DNA from: Clostridium sp. CAG:964
Lineage (GTDB): Bacteria; Bacillota; Clostridia; Oscillospirales; Acutalibacteraceae
DNA length: 57,449 nucleotides
Assembly: GCA_000435335.1 (NCBI GenBank)
Contig: FR891344.1
Location: 1 to 57,449 of the forward strand
Direction of reading: 5' to 3'
The position numbers were made by a program, and so were the translations under genes. The notes under the pieces were generated by a model. It was not told where the DNA came from, did not search any database, and saw only the letters and a list, made by a program, of their open reading frames with translations. Below, piece by piece: positions 25,941 through 33,126 of the stretch (position 1 is its first letter; each line of letters opens with the position of its first letter).

Positions 25941-26470
25941 TGAAGCAGGGTGTTATGAGATTTATGGGTAAAACTCTTCATCATAATCCACACACAATAC
26001 AGATTACCGACACCCAGTCGATTTCACAGCAGGAAATACCGTTTTTGCACAGCATTGCAAGGCATACAGGTACAAAAGCGGCTGTAGTAAGCGGTGATGG
26101 CACTTTTTACGGAGCAGACGCTTATTTGCAGTATTTACAACTAAAGAAGCTATACAAAAGCGGTAAAAGCGGAGTGCTTTCTATAGGCGGTGTACCACCT
26201 ATAAAGGCATATTTACAGCAGCTTAGACTTAAATATACGCCTGTTGATGATTGTGCAGAGTATAGCTTTACTTTTGTAGAGGCACTTGACGGCAGCTGTA
26301 AAGAAAACAGTACCGCACCAACGGATTATACAGTTGGTGAGAATGAGGAGCTTTGGGATATTTCGGCTAAGCTTAATATATCCATAGACAAGCTAATGGG
26401 GCTTAACCCCGCTGTAAAAGACCCTACGGCAGTGGCTGAGGGAGAAAGGGTGAAAATAAGTGATTTTTGA
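25940..26470 (+). CDS. Baseplate/tail protein with C-terminal LysM domain
   Basis: The 176-residue protein joins a tail-protein domain (residues 1 to about 118) to a LysM module (about 127-175). The first part, with HHNPHTIQI, a GDGTFYGADAYLQYLQLKKL segment and YSFTFVEAL, resembles the gpU/XkdP-type tail proteins next to the hub in contractile phages. The LysM part (YTVGENEELWDISAKLNI ... MGLNPAV ... GERVKI) could bind glycans or act as the gpX-like hub connector. Start codon overlaps the preceding stop; its stop overlaps the next gene start. Confidence 0.72.
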   Translation: MKQGVMRFMGKTLHHNPHTIQITDTQSISQQEIPFLHSIARHTGTKAAVVSGDGTFYGADAYLQYLQLKKLYKSGKSGVLSIGGVPPIKAYLQQLRLKYTPVDDCAEYSFTFVEALDGSCKENSTAPTDYTVGENEELWDISAKLNISIDKLMGLNPAVKDPTAVAEGERVKISDF

Positions 26471-27407
26471 GTTTACTAAAACAAACGGAGATAAGGTTAT
26501 AAAAAACAATCCTGTGTATGTTTACATAAACAGCCGTGTGTCTGTTCCGGCAGACAGCTTGACGGCGGTTTTTCCCTCTAATGACAATAATGACTATAAG
26601 TTTGTAAGGGTAATATATGACGAAAAGGTGATATTCACCGGTATTGTTGATTCAAATAAGACAGTTATAAACAGTAAGGGAGTATCACAAGCGTATCAAT
26701 GCCGAAGTCTGGCGGGATGCTTGCTGGACACACAGCTTATACCCCAAAATATACAAAATATAACCGACACTATTATATACCACCGGTATTTAAGAAAATA
26801 CGGTATTTCAGTAAAGAAACTAAGCAACAAGCCCATTAACGGAGTGTTGAATGTGGGAAGAGGCAAAAGCGTGTATACGCTTTTAAGCACATACTGCAAA
26901 AAGCTGTTTGACGCTGAGCCACGCATTAACCAATGGGGTGAAGCTGTGCTGGACGGTAAAATAAACAGCGGTAGCTTTGTTTTTACAAACGGATATAACA
27001 ATCTGAGTAAAAACTGCTACAGCTGCTCCGAAATTAATATTGAAAACAGCCGTTACGGCATAATCGGCAAGGTATATGTTCGTACCGGAGCAAAAGAGCT
27101 TGGCTACGGCTTGCCTGTTATAAATAAAAGGGCTAATGAGAGAGCTGTTGATACGGTAAGATATTTAGACGCATCAACCGGCAGTGGAAACTGCATATAC
27201 GACGCACAAAGAATAATTGAAAGCTCTAACAATAAGGCATTGAGCTTGTCGGTCGTTTGCCCGTGCTTGGTTTATAACCCTTTAGGGGGTACGGCAGCAG
27301 TAATTGCGAACGGCGATACATACAGCGACCTTTTTATTAACGGTGTAAGCTATACATATACAGCTGCCGGTATATTTACAAAAATTACAATGAATGAAAG
27401 GGGCTAA
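26460..27407 (+). CDS. Baseplate hub protein (gpD/XkdQ-like)
   Basis: The 315-residue, beta-rich protein follows the LysM gene, where contractile-tail clusters carry the hub protein (P2 gpD, PBSX XkdQ, T4 gp27 fold). Consistent segments include VYVYINSRVSVPADSLTAVF near the N-terminus, FTGIVDSNKTVINSKG, a helical TVLL-like part (SVYTLLSTYCKKLFDAEP) and a late domain with GDTYSDLFINGVSYTY. The GTG start at 26460 overlaps the preceding stop. The family assignment comes from order plus pattern. Confidence 0.72.
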   Translation: MIFEFTKTNGDKVIKNNPVYVYINSRVSVPADSLTAVFPSNDNNDYKFVRVIYDEKVIFTGIVDSNKTVINSKGVSQAYQCRSLAGCLLDTQLIPQNIQNITDTIIYHRYLRKYGISVKKLSNKPINGVLNVGRGKSVYTLLSTYCKKLFDAEPRINQWGEAVLDGKINSGSFVFTNGYNNLSKNCYSCSEINIENSRYGIIGKVYVRTGAKELGYGLPVINKRANERAVDTVRYLDASTGSGNCIYDAQRIIESSNNKALSLSVVCPCLVYNPLGGTAAVIANGDTYSDLFINGVSYTYTAAGIFTKITMNERG

Positions 27408-27410
27408 TAA

Positions 27411-27734
27411 ATGTTTGACAACAAAAACGAAAACATTGAGGTTAAACCGCAGCTTGCAGTGGTAGCCGACAGTGGCGGCAGTACCGTTAATACGCAGGGA
27501 GGCATACCGTATTTAAACGCCAATGTTGCCGCTCCGTATGGAATTACCTCTGTGCCTCCTAAAAGCACACTGACTGTAACTCTTCCGCTGGGCGGCGGTG
27601 CTGTGTGCTTGGGTGCAATAGTCGAAAACGGCAGCTTGCTGCAGCCGGGTGAAATAATGCTGCGCTCGCAAGGTGGTGCTGAAATTATATTGAAGAACAA
27701 CGGCAAGGTATATATTAACGGAAAAGAGGTGTAG
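27411..27734 (+). CDS. Small baseplate spike-type protein
   Basis: The 107-residue protein is Gly/Val-rich with short beta repeats (GGIPYLNANVAAPYGIT, GAVCLGAIVENGS, GGAEIILKNNGKVYINGKEV). The last segment has the pattern seen in gpV/gp45-type spikes and PAAR-proximal baseplate parts: a short beta helix of G-x-I-x-L-x-N-G-x-V. It lies between the hub and gp25 genes, the canonical spike position. It is shorter than typical gpV, lacking a clear OB domain. The start is ATG 3 bases after the hub stop. Confidence 0.65.
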   Translation: MFDNKNENIEVKPQLAVVADSGGSTVNTQGGIPYLNANVAAPYGITSVPPKSTLTVTLPLGGGAVCLGAIVENGSLLQPGEIMLRSQGGAEIILKNNGKVYINGKEV

Positions 27735-27736
27735 CT

Positions 27737-28093
27737 GTGGATACTGCTTTAAAAAACGGCGATTTTGCGAAAAATTCATCGGGTAAAATTTATAGCATAA
27801 ATGCCATGGAGGAAACACTCCAACGCTGTAAAATATTGCTTACTGTCAGGCAGGGAAGCTTTGTGTATAATCCACAGCTGGGGCACAGGCTGCATTTGCT
27901 TAGGACTGATGACGAAAGACTGCAGGGAAACGCCCTTGTGCTTGTGCAGGAGGCGTTATATTCAGTGCCGCAGGTTACGGTGGAGAGTGTAACGGCAAAG
28001 GTTGAAAATAATGTAATAAGGCTGTTGGTTAATATAAGTGCATATAACCAAACAGAAGTATTGGAGGTGAATATAAATAATGAAGAGCTATGA
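27737..28093 (+). CDS. Baseplate wedge protein, gp25/gpW family
   Basis: The 118-residue protein has the gp25-like fold pattern: an early helix, LLTVRQGSFVYNPQLGHRL (near 34-52) containing the usual T-x-x-G-x-x-x-x-P-x-x-G, and a C-terminal beta hairpin VESVTAKVENNVIRLLVNIS. gp25 is the wedge component that links baseplate to sheath in contractile systems. Start is GTG at 27737. The stop overlaps the gpJ ATG by 14 bases, as in many phages. Confidence 0.85.
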   Translation: MDTALKNGDFAKNSSGKIYSINAMEETLQRCKILLTVRQGSFVYNPQLGHRLHLLRTDDERLQGNALVLVQEALYSVPQVTVESVTAKVENNVIRLLVNISAYNQTEVLEVNINNEEL

Positions 28094-29141
28094 TGAATTT
28101 GTATCGGCTATGTCAAGGACTTTTACTTCAAGGGCAGGGTATTCGCCAGACGAAGCGTCGGACATAGGCATTAGAATAAGGGTTTTAGCAGGTGAGCTTT
28201 ATAACCTACAGTCAAATATTCAGTGGCTGAAAAAACAGGTTTTTCCGCAGACGGCACAGGGGGAATATTTAGACTACCATGCACAGCTAAGGGGCTTACA
28301 GCGAAAGGAGGCTGTAAAGGCTAAGGGTACTGTGTATTTTTCACTTACCGAAAATGCTGTGGCGAAGGTTGAAATACCAAAAGGAACTATTGTTTCTACA
28401 ACAGGCTCGTCACCGGTAAGCTTTGAGACAACAGAGTATTGCTGTATAGATGAGGGCAAAAGGGCCGTATCTGTATCTGCTGTGGCGTTAGAGGGCGGAA
28501 CAAGCGGCAATGTTATCTCCGGCACTGTTACAGCTATTGTAACAATGACAGTTGAAAATTTGTCGGTAACAAATATGAGCGGCTTTCAGATGGGGACGGA
28601 TGCCGAAACGGACAGTGCCCTTCGTGTTCGCATAATTAACAGCTTAAAATATATTGATAACGGTACAAATATAGCCTACTATAAGAATTTAGCTAAAACT
28701 ATCAGCGGTGTGGAATGTGTAAATGTAGTACCAAAGCGTGACGGGAGCAATATTGTTAATATTTACATATGCGGGCGTGAGCAAAAGGTTTCACAGCCAA
28801 TTGTTGATGAGGCCTCTCAATTAATATCCAAGCAAAGGGAAATTAATGTTGATGTAAGAGTTAAAGCGGCAGAGCTGTGCCAATGTGTGATTGAGATTAG
28901 TGTAAAATTAGCTGACGGATACAGCATAAACGATGTTAAGCTTCAGCTTACAGAAAAAATAAAAGAGCTTTTGTCTATGTACGAGGTAGGTCAGTCGCTT
29001 AAAAGCGATGCCTTGTCAGATTTATTGTACCATCAGGAGGGAATACTGCAGTATCAAATTTTACCGGCTTCAACAGGTCTGACAGTAAAGGAAAATGAAA
29101 AAATAGTGCTTAACAGCATTTCTTTAAGGGAGGCAAGCTAA
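28080..29141 (+). CDS. Baseplate assembly protein J (gpJ family)
   Basis: The 353-residue protein matches the baseplate J family, the wedge component next to gp25. Marks are LQSNIQWLKKQVFPQTAQGEYLDYHAQLRGLQRKEAVKAKGTVYF in the N-terminal region, a beta-rich middle with GTIVSTTG and SVSAVALEGGTSGNV, and a later helical part with DSALRVRIINSL. A gpJ protein without sheath or tube neighbours is unusual. The stop overlaps the next ATG by one base. Confidence 0.9.
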   Translation: MKSYDEFVSAMSRTFTSRAGYSPDEASDIGIRIRVLAGELYNLQSNIQWLKKQVFPQTAQGEYLDYHAQLRGLQRKEAVKAKGTVYFSLTENAVAKVEIPKGTIVSTTGSSPVSFETTEYCCIDEGKRAVSVSAVALEGGTSGNVISGTVTAIVTMTVENLSVTNMSGFQMGTDAETDSALRVRIINSLKYIDNGTNIAYYKNLAKTISGVECVNVVPKRDGSNIVNIYICGREQKVSQPIVDEASQLISKQREINVDVRVKAAELCQCVIEISVKLADGYSINDVKLQLTEKIKELLSMYEVGQSLKSDALSDLLYHQEGILQYQILPASTGLTVKENEKIVLNSISLREAS

Positions 29142-29710
29142 TGTCACATATGAGGAATATGACCGCAAGGCTAAAGCCCTTAGGACTATACAGCCTAAAA
29201 AGCTCTACAGTAGTGTATAAGGAGCTGATATGCTATTCACAGCAGCTGGAGGCTGTAGCTGATGAAATAAGTAATTTGCTAAAGGAGGCTGTAGTTACAA
29301 GTGCCGAGGCTTACGGAATAGAAATGTGGGAACAGCTTTGGGGTGTAAAGAGAAGTGATATGGACATAGCCAAAAGACGGCAGGCAATATCTGAAAGGCT
29401 TGCCCTTACCGGCAGAAGCTGCACTATAGCCGATGCAAAAAACTTCTTTTTATCCCTTGGAGCTAAAGCAGAATTTTCTGAGGATTATATAAAAAACAGA
29501 CTTTACATACACATTACTAACGGCAGTGAGATTTCTATGAATTTCAGAAAGTATATTTCGGCACAGGCATTGGAATTTTTGCCGGCACATTTGGCGGTGT
29601 TTTTGGACTACCGCCAAGGAAATTGGAATACTCTGGATAAAAGGAATAACACATTTAATACATATGATGCAATGAATTATACATGGGATAGCTTGGAGCA
29701 TTATGAATAA
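29141..29710 (+). CDS. Phage tail protein, gpI/YmfQ-like (DUF2313-type)
   Basis: The 189-residue protein follows gpJ, where gpI-type proteins sit. Helices with YKELICYSQQLEAVADEISNLLKE and the W-E-x-x-W-G-V motif (MWEQLWGVKRSDMDIAKRRQAISERL) are typical of this group. The C-terminus (YNTYDAMNYTWDSLE) is aromatic and likely lies at the periphery. It probably links baseplate wedges to the fibre protein encoded next. Family assignment is by order, size and motif. Confidence 0.8.
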   Translation: MSHMRNMTARLKPLGLYSLKSSTVVYKELICYSQQLEAVADEISNLLKEAVVTSAEAYGIEMWEQLWGVKRSDMDIAKRRQAISERLALTGRSCTIADAKNFFLSLGAKAEFSEDYIKNRLYIHITNGSEISMNFRKYISAQALEFLPAHLAVFLDYRQGNWNTLDKRNNTFNTYDAMNYTWDSLEHYE

Positions 29711-29722
29711 GGAGCTGATAAT

Positions 29723-30190
29723 ATGAGTTCAAGTAAAAAAACAGAATATATGGGGCTTAATAATTGGTTAGGCACTGACAGGCCGCAAAGAATTGATTTT
29801 GTAGATGATAATCAAAAAATTGATTCAACTATGAAAAGTCATGCCTCAAATACGACCCTGCACTGCACAAGTACAGAAAAAGCCAAATTTAACAATCCAT
29901 TTACTTTTGTAAGCTATGTGGGCACCGGTACAGCCAGCAAAACAGTGCCAATCGGTTATGTGCCTAAAATGGTTATTGTTTTTCAAAAGGATAAGCCGGC
30001 TGTTGAGGCTGTCTCTGACGGCACAATGCTGAACAATATGTCTGTAGTTGCCAAAGGCAGCGGCAACACAGGCGGTGCAATAATAAGCGACAGCAATGTA
30101 GTGGTTTACCAGTCCGGCTCTGCTTCAAATAATATTAAGCAGAATTTAAACAGGCAAAACGGTCAATACTGCATTATTGCCTTTAAGTAA
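29723..30190 (+). CDS. Phage tail fibre/baseplate peripheral protein
   Basis: The 155-residue protein begins with KTEYMGLNNWLGTDRPQRIDFVDDNQKIDS, a recurring opening of tail-fibre-like proteins in gut Firmicute prophages. HCTSTEKAKFNN is another usual element, followed by a beta-rich C-terminal domain. It is short for a fibre and no chaperone gene follows. GGAGCTGATA precedes the ATG. This is the last gene of the cassette, and a terminator lies 43 bases beyond its stop. Confidence 0.75.
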   Translation: MSSSKKTEYMGLNNWLGTDRPQRIDFVDDNQKIDSTMKSHASNTTLHCTSTEKAKFNNPFTFVSYVGTGTASKTVPIGYVPKMVIVFQKDKPAVEAVSDGTMLNNMSVVAKGSGNTGGAIISDSNVVVYQSGSASNNIKQNLNRQNGQYCIIAFK

Positions 30191-30233
30191 TATAATAAAT
30201 TAATATCGAAAAAAAATAAGCTGTAAAAAATAT

Positions 30234-30284
30234 CGGTCAAAATCAGCCTTTAATATTGGTTGGTTTTGACCGAATTTATTTTTG
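30234..30284 (+). terminator. Terminator at the end of the phage-like cassette
   Basis: CGGTCAAAATCAGCC (30234-30248) pairs with GGTTGGTTTTGACCG (30258-30272) over 15 positions including GU pairs, then AATTTATTTTTG. It closes the cassette transcript. Confidence 0.85.
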
Positions 30285-30379
30285 AAAATCAGTATGTAAG
30301 ATTATCGTAACAACGAAAATTTGTTTATTAAAATTTGCCCGAAGTAATATTAATTAATATAAATAATATAAAATAAAGA

Positions 30380-30420
30380 ACAGAAGCGTACATTTTCAAC
30401 AAGGAAATGTACGCTTCTGT
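30380..30420. other. Perfect 16-base-pair hairpin
   Basis: ACAGAAGCGTACATTT (30380-30395) is perfectly complementary to AAATGTACGCTTCTGT (30405-30420) around a 9-base loop. The plus strand has no T-tract after it; on the minus strand TCTTTATTTTA follows. It lies between the cassette terminator and the cobalamin riboswitch, in a 787-base stretch without a confident gene. Confidence 0.75.
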
Positions 30421-30434
30421 CTTGGAAGGTATAT

Positions 30435-30545
30435 ATGAAAAAAGGTATCAGCAAAATTAAGCTGTTTAATCAACAACTAAATGATAACACTATCTTACTG
30501 ATATGTCAACACTTTTTTCTTAAAAAAATGATTTTTTTTGACTGA
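30435..30545 (+). CDS. Possible 36-residue peptide
   Basis: An ATG at 30435 behind GGAAGGT opens a 36-codon frame to TGA at 30545. The peptide is basic in its first part and hydrophobic/aromatic in the second (CQHFFLKKMIFFD). It overlaps no other gene. Base composition is very AT-rich, so chance is likely; no family was recognised. Confidence 0.2.
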   Translation: MKKGISKIKLFNQQLNDNTILLICQHFFLKKMIFFD

Positions 30546-30608
30546 ATTTATTACAAAATCCTATAGAAACACTTGGGTTGACAAATTGCAATAAAAACAT
30601 ATTACATT

Positions 30609-30637
30609 TTGACAAAATAGGGCACCGGTGGTATTAT
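30609..30637 (+). promoter_or_regulatory. Promoter of the cobalamin-riboswitch transcript
   Basis: TTGACA (30609-30614), a 17-base spacer and TATTAT (30632-30637) predict a start near 30643-30645, just where the riboswitch P1 stem begins. Another TTGACA at 30578 lacks a good -10. Confidence 0.82.
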
Positions 30638-30640
30638 AAG

Positions 30641-30848
30641 CTATAGGAAAGACGGTTTTTTGTTCGTTTTAAATGCGGATAAGAATTAAAAGGGAAGCAG
30701 GTGAAAGTCCTGCACAACAGCCATTACTGTAATTAAGGTGAATGTCTGCAATAGCCATTGGTTTTTACCGAGAAGGTGCAGTACAAAAGTATTTTGGGTA
30801 AAGCCCGTATACTTGCCTTATAAGTCAGGAGACCTGCCTCTTTCTATG
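30641..30848 (+). promoter_or_regulatory. Cobalamin (B12) riboswitch
   Basis: The core signature is present: GGGAAGCAGGTGAAAGTCCTGCACAACAGCC is split over 30692-30722, followed by ATTACTGTA, and AAGTCAGGAGACCTGCCT (about 30822-30839) forms the B12-box-like 3' half. A P1 stem can form between ATAGGAAAG (30643-30651) and CTTTCTAT (30840-30847). The spacer to the coding start (30849-30987) can form alternative hairpins, for example TATGGT...ACCATA, which may be the expression platform. Riboswitches of this class reduce expression of the downstream gene when cobalamin is plentiful. Confidence 0.9.
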
Positions 30849-30987
30849 GTTTTTTCTCACTTGGGTAATGGAGTGTGGTACCATACGCCGCCTGCGGTAT
30901 TTATTATTAAATTTTGTGCTGCTGCGGAATAATTGTGGTTTAAGTCATTCTGATTATCCTTAAAATTATTTTGAAAGGATGGTAGTA

Positions 30988-32874
30988 ATGAAGAAAAAGC
31001 TAACCTCCGCCTTGGCAGTGCTTATGGCGGTACTAACAGTAGTTTCGTTTTCATCTCTTCCGGTATTCGCCGAAAATGAAGAAGCAAGCGAAATTAATGT
31101 AACATTCTCGCTTATGGGTGATGCTGCCCATGGCTCAAACGGAACTCACTACAATTTCTACAACTGGATTTCTCCGGAAAGTGTAACGGTAACGGAGGGT
31201 ACATCTGCTGCTGAGCTTTTAACAGATGTATTGGACAAAAAAGGCTTTGCCTATAGTATGAATAACGGTTATTTTACAGACATAACATCTCCGGGCGGTT
31301 GTAAATTGGCTGAATATACAAACGGCGGTGGTTCCGGCTGGATGTATGCGGTAAACGGTTCAACTCCTATGGTTGGTGCCGCTGATTATCTTCCAAAGGA
31401 CGGCGACACGGTTACTTGGTTTTATATAGATAATTATTCAAGCGACCCTCGCTTATTAAGCAATAAATTTGAGCCTGAAGCAGCCTTAAGCAGTCTTGAA
31501 GCACAGTGGGACAGCTACCACGCAAACAACGGTGTTGTAAAGAACAGCGTAGCAGACTGCGAAGTTACATCAGAAAACTTTACATTCCAGCTGAAAAATG
31601 CAGATGAGTGGAGCAAGGGTGTTTCTGACCCTCTTGTTGTAGGCAATAATGTATATGTAGCCGCAGGTGATTTGCTTTATGTGCTTGACTCAAACGGCGA
31701 GCCTGTAAACGGAGTAGCCTTGGAAAAGTCTATAGGCTACACCTCACGACTGCTTTATGCGGACGGTATAATAGTTGTTCCGTTTGCAAACGGAGGACTT
31801 CAGGCATTGTCTGCCGAAACTCTTCAAACCTTGTGGGTAACTGACGATGTTTCTTATACCGATAGCGACAATAATTCCAAAACTCAGCAGGCACTTACTT
31901 CTCTTACATACGACGAAGGGTATATTTATTACGGAACAGCCTGTGCGGATTTTTCTTCAAGCTCTTGCGGCGTATATAAATGCGTTGAGCTGCTTACGGG
32001 CAAGGATGTATGGCAGTACACAAATGACGCTTCCGGCTACTACTGGAGCGGTGCGGCCGTTTCGGGCAACGCTCTGATTTTTGCCGGTGATGACGGAATA
32101 ATTACATCCCTTAACAAGAAAACCGGTGAGGTGCTCGACAGCCTTGCTACAGGACTAAACGGCGTTAGATCTACTGTTGTTATGTCAGGCAATACCGCTT
32201 ACTGTACAACTCGTGACGGATATATAGTATCCTTCAGCGTTGACAGCGAGGGCAAGCTGAGCGATTTAAAATCTGCCAATTTTGCAAAAAGCTCTACCTG
32301 CACACCAACTGTTGTAAATGATACAGACGGCAACGCTGTTGTAGTAGCAGGCGGTGCAACAGCAGACTACAAGGGTATTCTTGCTGAAATTGACGCTGCT
32401 ACACTGGAGGTTAAAAGAACAGTTTCAGCTATTGCAGATATAAAGAGTGCTCCGGTAGCAGATATAGTAAACGGACGCACCTACATATTCTATACCGCCA
32501 ACAAAACACCGGGCAGTCTGTATATGCATGAGCTTGGCTCCGACAGCTCAGAGGAAATATATACACCGGATTCAAGTGCACAAAACTACTGTATGGCAAG
32601 CCCTGTAATGGACAACAACGGTCACATTTACTACACTAACGATTCAGGCTGCCTAATGAGTGTAAACTTTGTTGCACCGTATTTGACAGGCGACGCTGAC
32701 GGCAACGGTAAAATAGAATTAGCTGATGCAGTTATTATTCAGAGATTAATTTTATATCCTGAAAAACAAACGCCGGCTTTGCTGGCTCGCTGTGATGTAA
32801 ACGGCGACGGTGCTGTATCGGCATTTGATGCAGTAATGCTGTTAAGGCGTATTATGGATTATCAAGAGTTGTAA
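30988..32874 (+). CDS. Secreted DUF4430/beta-propeller/dockerin protein under B12 control
   Basis: The 628-residue exported protein has a signal peptide (residues 1-28, cut after VFA). A DUF4430-like domain follows (about 33-150, with GGGSGWMYAVNG), a fold related to the C-terminal domain of vertebrate transcobalamin. Next comes a PQQ-like beta-propeller (about 180-540, repeats such as DGIITSLNKKTGEVLDS). A C-terminal type I dockerin ends the protein (about 560-628), with two calcium loops, DADGNGKIELADAV and DVNGDGAVSAFDAV. The riboswitch upstream suggests a role in capturing corrinoids, but binding is inferred. The ATG at 30988 is chosen over 30979 because AAAGGA at 30974 is then well spaced. 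Confidence 0.85.
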   Translation: MKKKLTSALAVLMAVLTVVSFSSLPVFAENEEASEINVTFSLMGDAAHGSNGTHYNFYNWISPESVTVTEGTSAAELLTDVLDKKGFAYSMNNGYFTDITSPGGCKLAEYTNGGGSGWMYAVNGSTPMVGAADYLPKDGDTVTWFYIDNYSSDPRLLSNKFEPEAALSSLEAQWDSYHANNGVVKNSVADCEVTSENFTFQLKNADEWSKGVSDPLVVGNNVYVAAGDLLYVLDSNGEPVNGVALEKSIGYTSRLLYADGIIVVPFANGGLQALSAETLQTLWVTDDVSYTDSDNNSKTQQALTSLTYDEGYIYYGTACADFSSSSCGVYKCVELLTGKDVWQYTNDASGYYWSGAAVSGNALIFAGDDGIITSLNKKTGEVLDSLATGLNGVRSTVVMSGNTAYCTTRDGYIVSFSVDSEGKLSDLKSANFAKSSTCTPTVVNDTDGNAVVVAGGATADYKGILAEIDAATLEVKRTVSAIADIKSAPVADIVNGRTYIFYTANKTPGSLYMHELGSDSSEEIYTPDSSAQNYCMASPVMDNNGHIYYTNDSGCLMSVNFVAPYLTGDADGNGKIELADAVIIQRLILYPEKQTPALLARCDVNGDGAVSAFDAVMLLRRIMDYQEL

Positions 32875-32904
32875 AAGCACTTTAAAAATCAATTGTATTT
32901 ACCT

Positions 32905-32938
32905 AGGGCTGCTCCGTTTTATATGGAGCGGCCCTTTG
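32905..32938 (+). terminator. Terminator of the dockerin protein gene
   Basis: AGGGCTGCTCC (32905-32915) pairs with GGAGCGGCCCT (32925-32935) with one GU pair around a 9-base loop, then TTTGTATATA. The T-tract is short. Confidence 0.72.
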
Positions 32939-33066
32939 TATATAAAAGTATTAATTTTGCCGTTATTGCTGCGGTTTTTATAGGTCGATTTTGTCAACTT
33001 ACCCAAAGTTAGGCTATGATTTAACGAAAGCGTTACAGTAATGTAATTTTAAATACTATATTTTTG

Positions 33067-33096
33067 TTGAAATAAGCACCCGTTATGTGTTATAAT
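33067..33096 (+). promoter_or_regulatory. Promoter of the PASTA pseudokinase gene
   Basis: TTGAAA (33067-33072), an 18-base spacer and TATAAT (33091-33096) lie about 30 bases before the ATG at 33127. Confidence 0.72.
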
Positions 33097-33126
33097 AAAA
33101 CACATAATCGGAAAGTAGGTGTTTTA

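Larger units (their letters stand above)
19143..30190 (+). mobile_element. Phage-derived structural gene cassette (head plus baseplate, no tail shaft)
   Basis: Seventeen co-oriented, mostly overlapping or closely spaced genes encode packaging, capsid, connector and contractile-type baseplate proteins in canonical phage order. All frames are open. There is no integrase, repressor, replication, holin or endolysin gene, and no recognisable sheath, tube, tail-assembly chaperone or tape-measure gene. The baseplate block starts directly after a tail-completion-like gene with only a 43-codon frame between them. No flanking attachment repeats are apparent, and base composition looks like that of the neighbours. 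A terminator lies on each side (18928-18962 and 30234-30284). Confidence 0.85.

Noticed and set aside
19143..30190. Complete active prophage
   Set aside because: No integrase, repressor, replication, lysis or tail-shaft genes are present and no att repeats were found.
19143..30190. Tailocin or R-type bacteriocin
   Set aside because: Tailocins keep tail sheath and tube and lose the head genes; here the reverse is true.
30738..30932. 64-codon plus-strand frame
   Set aside because: It lies inside the cobalamin riboswitch and its expression platform, with no ribosome-binding site.
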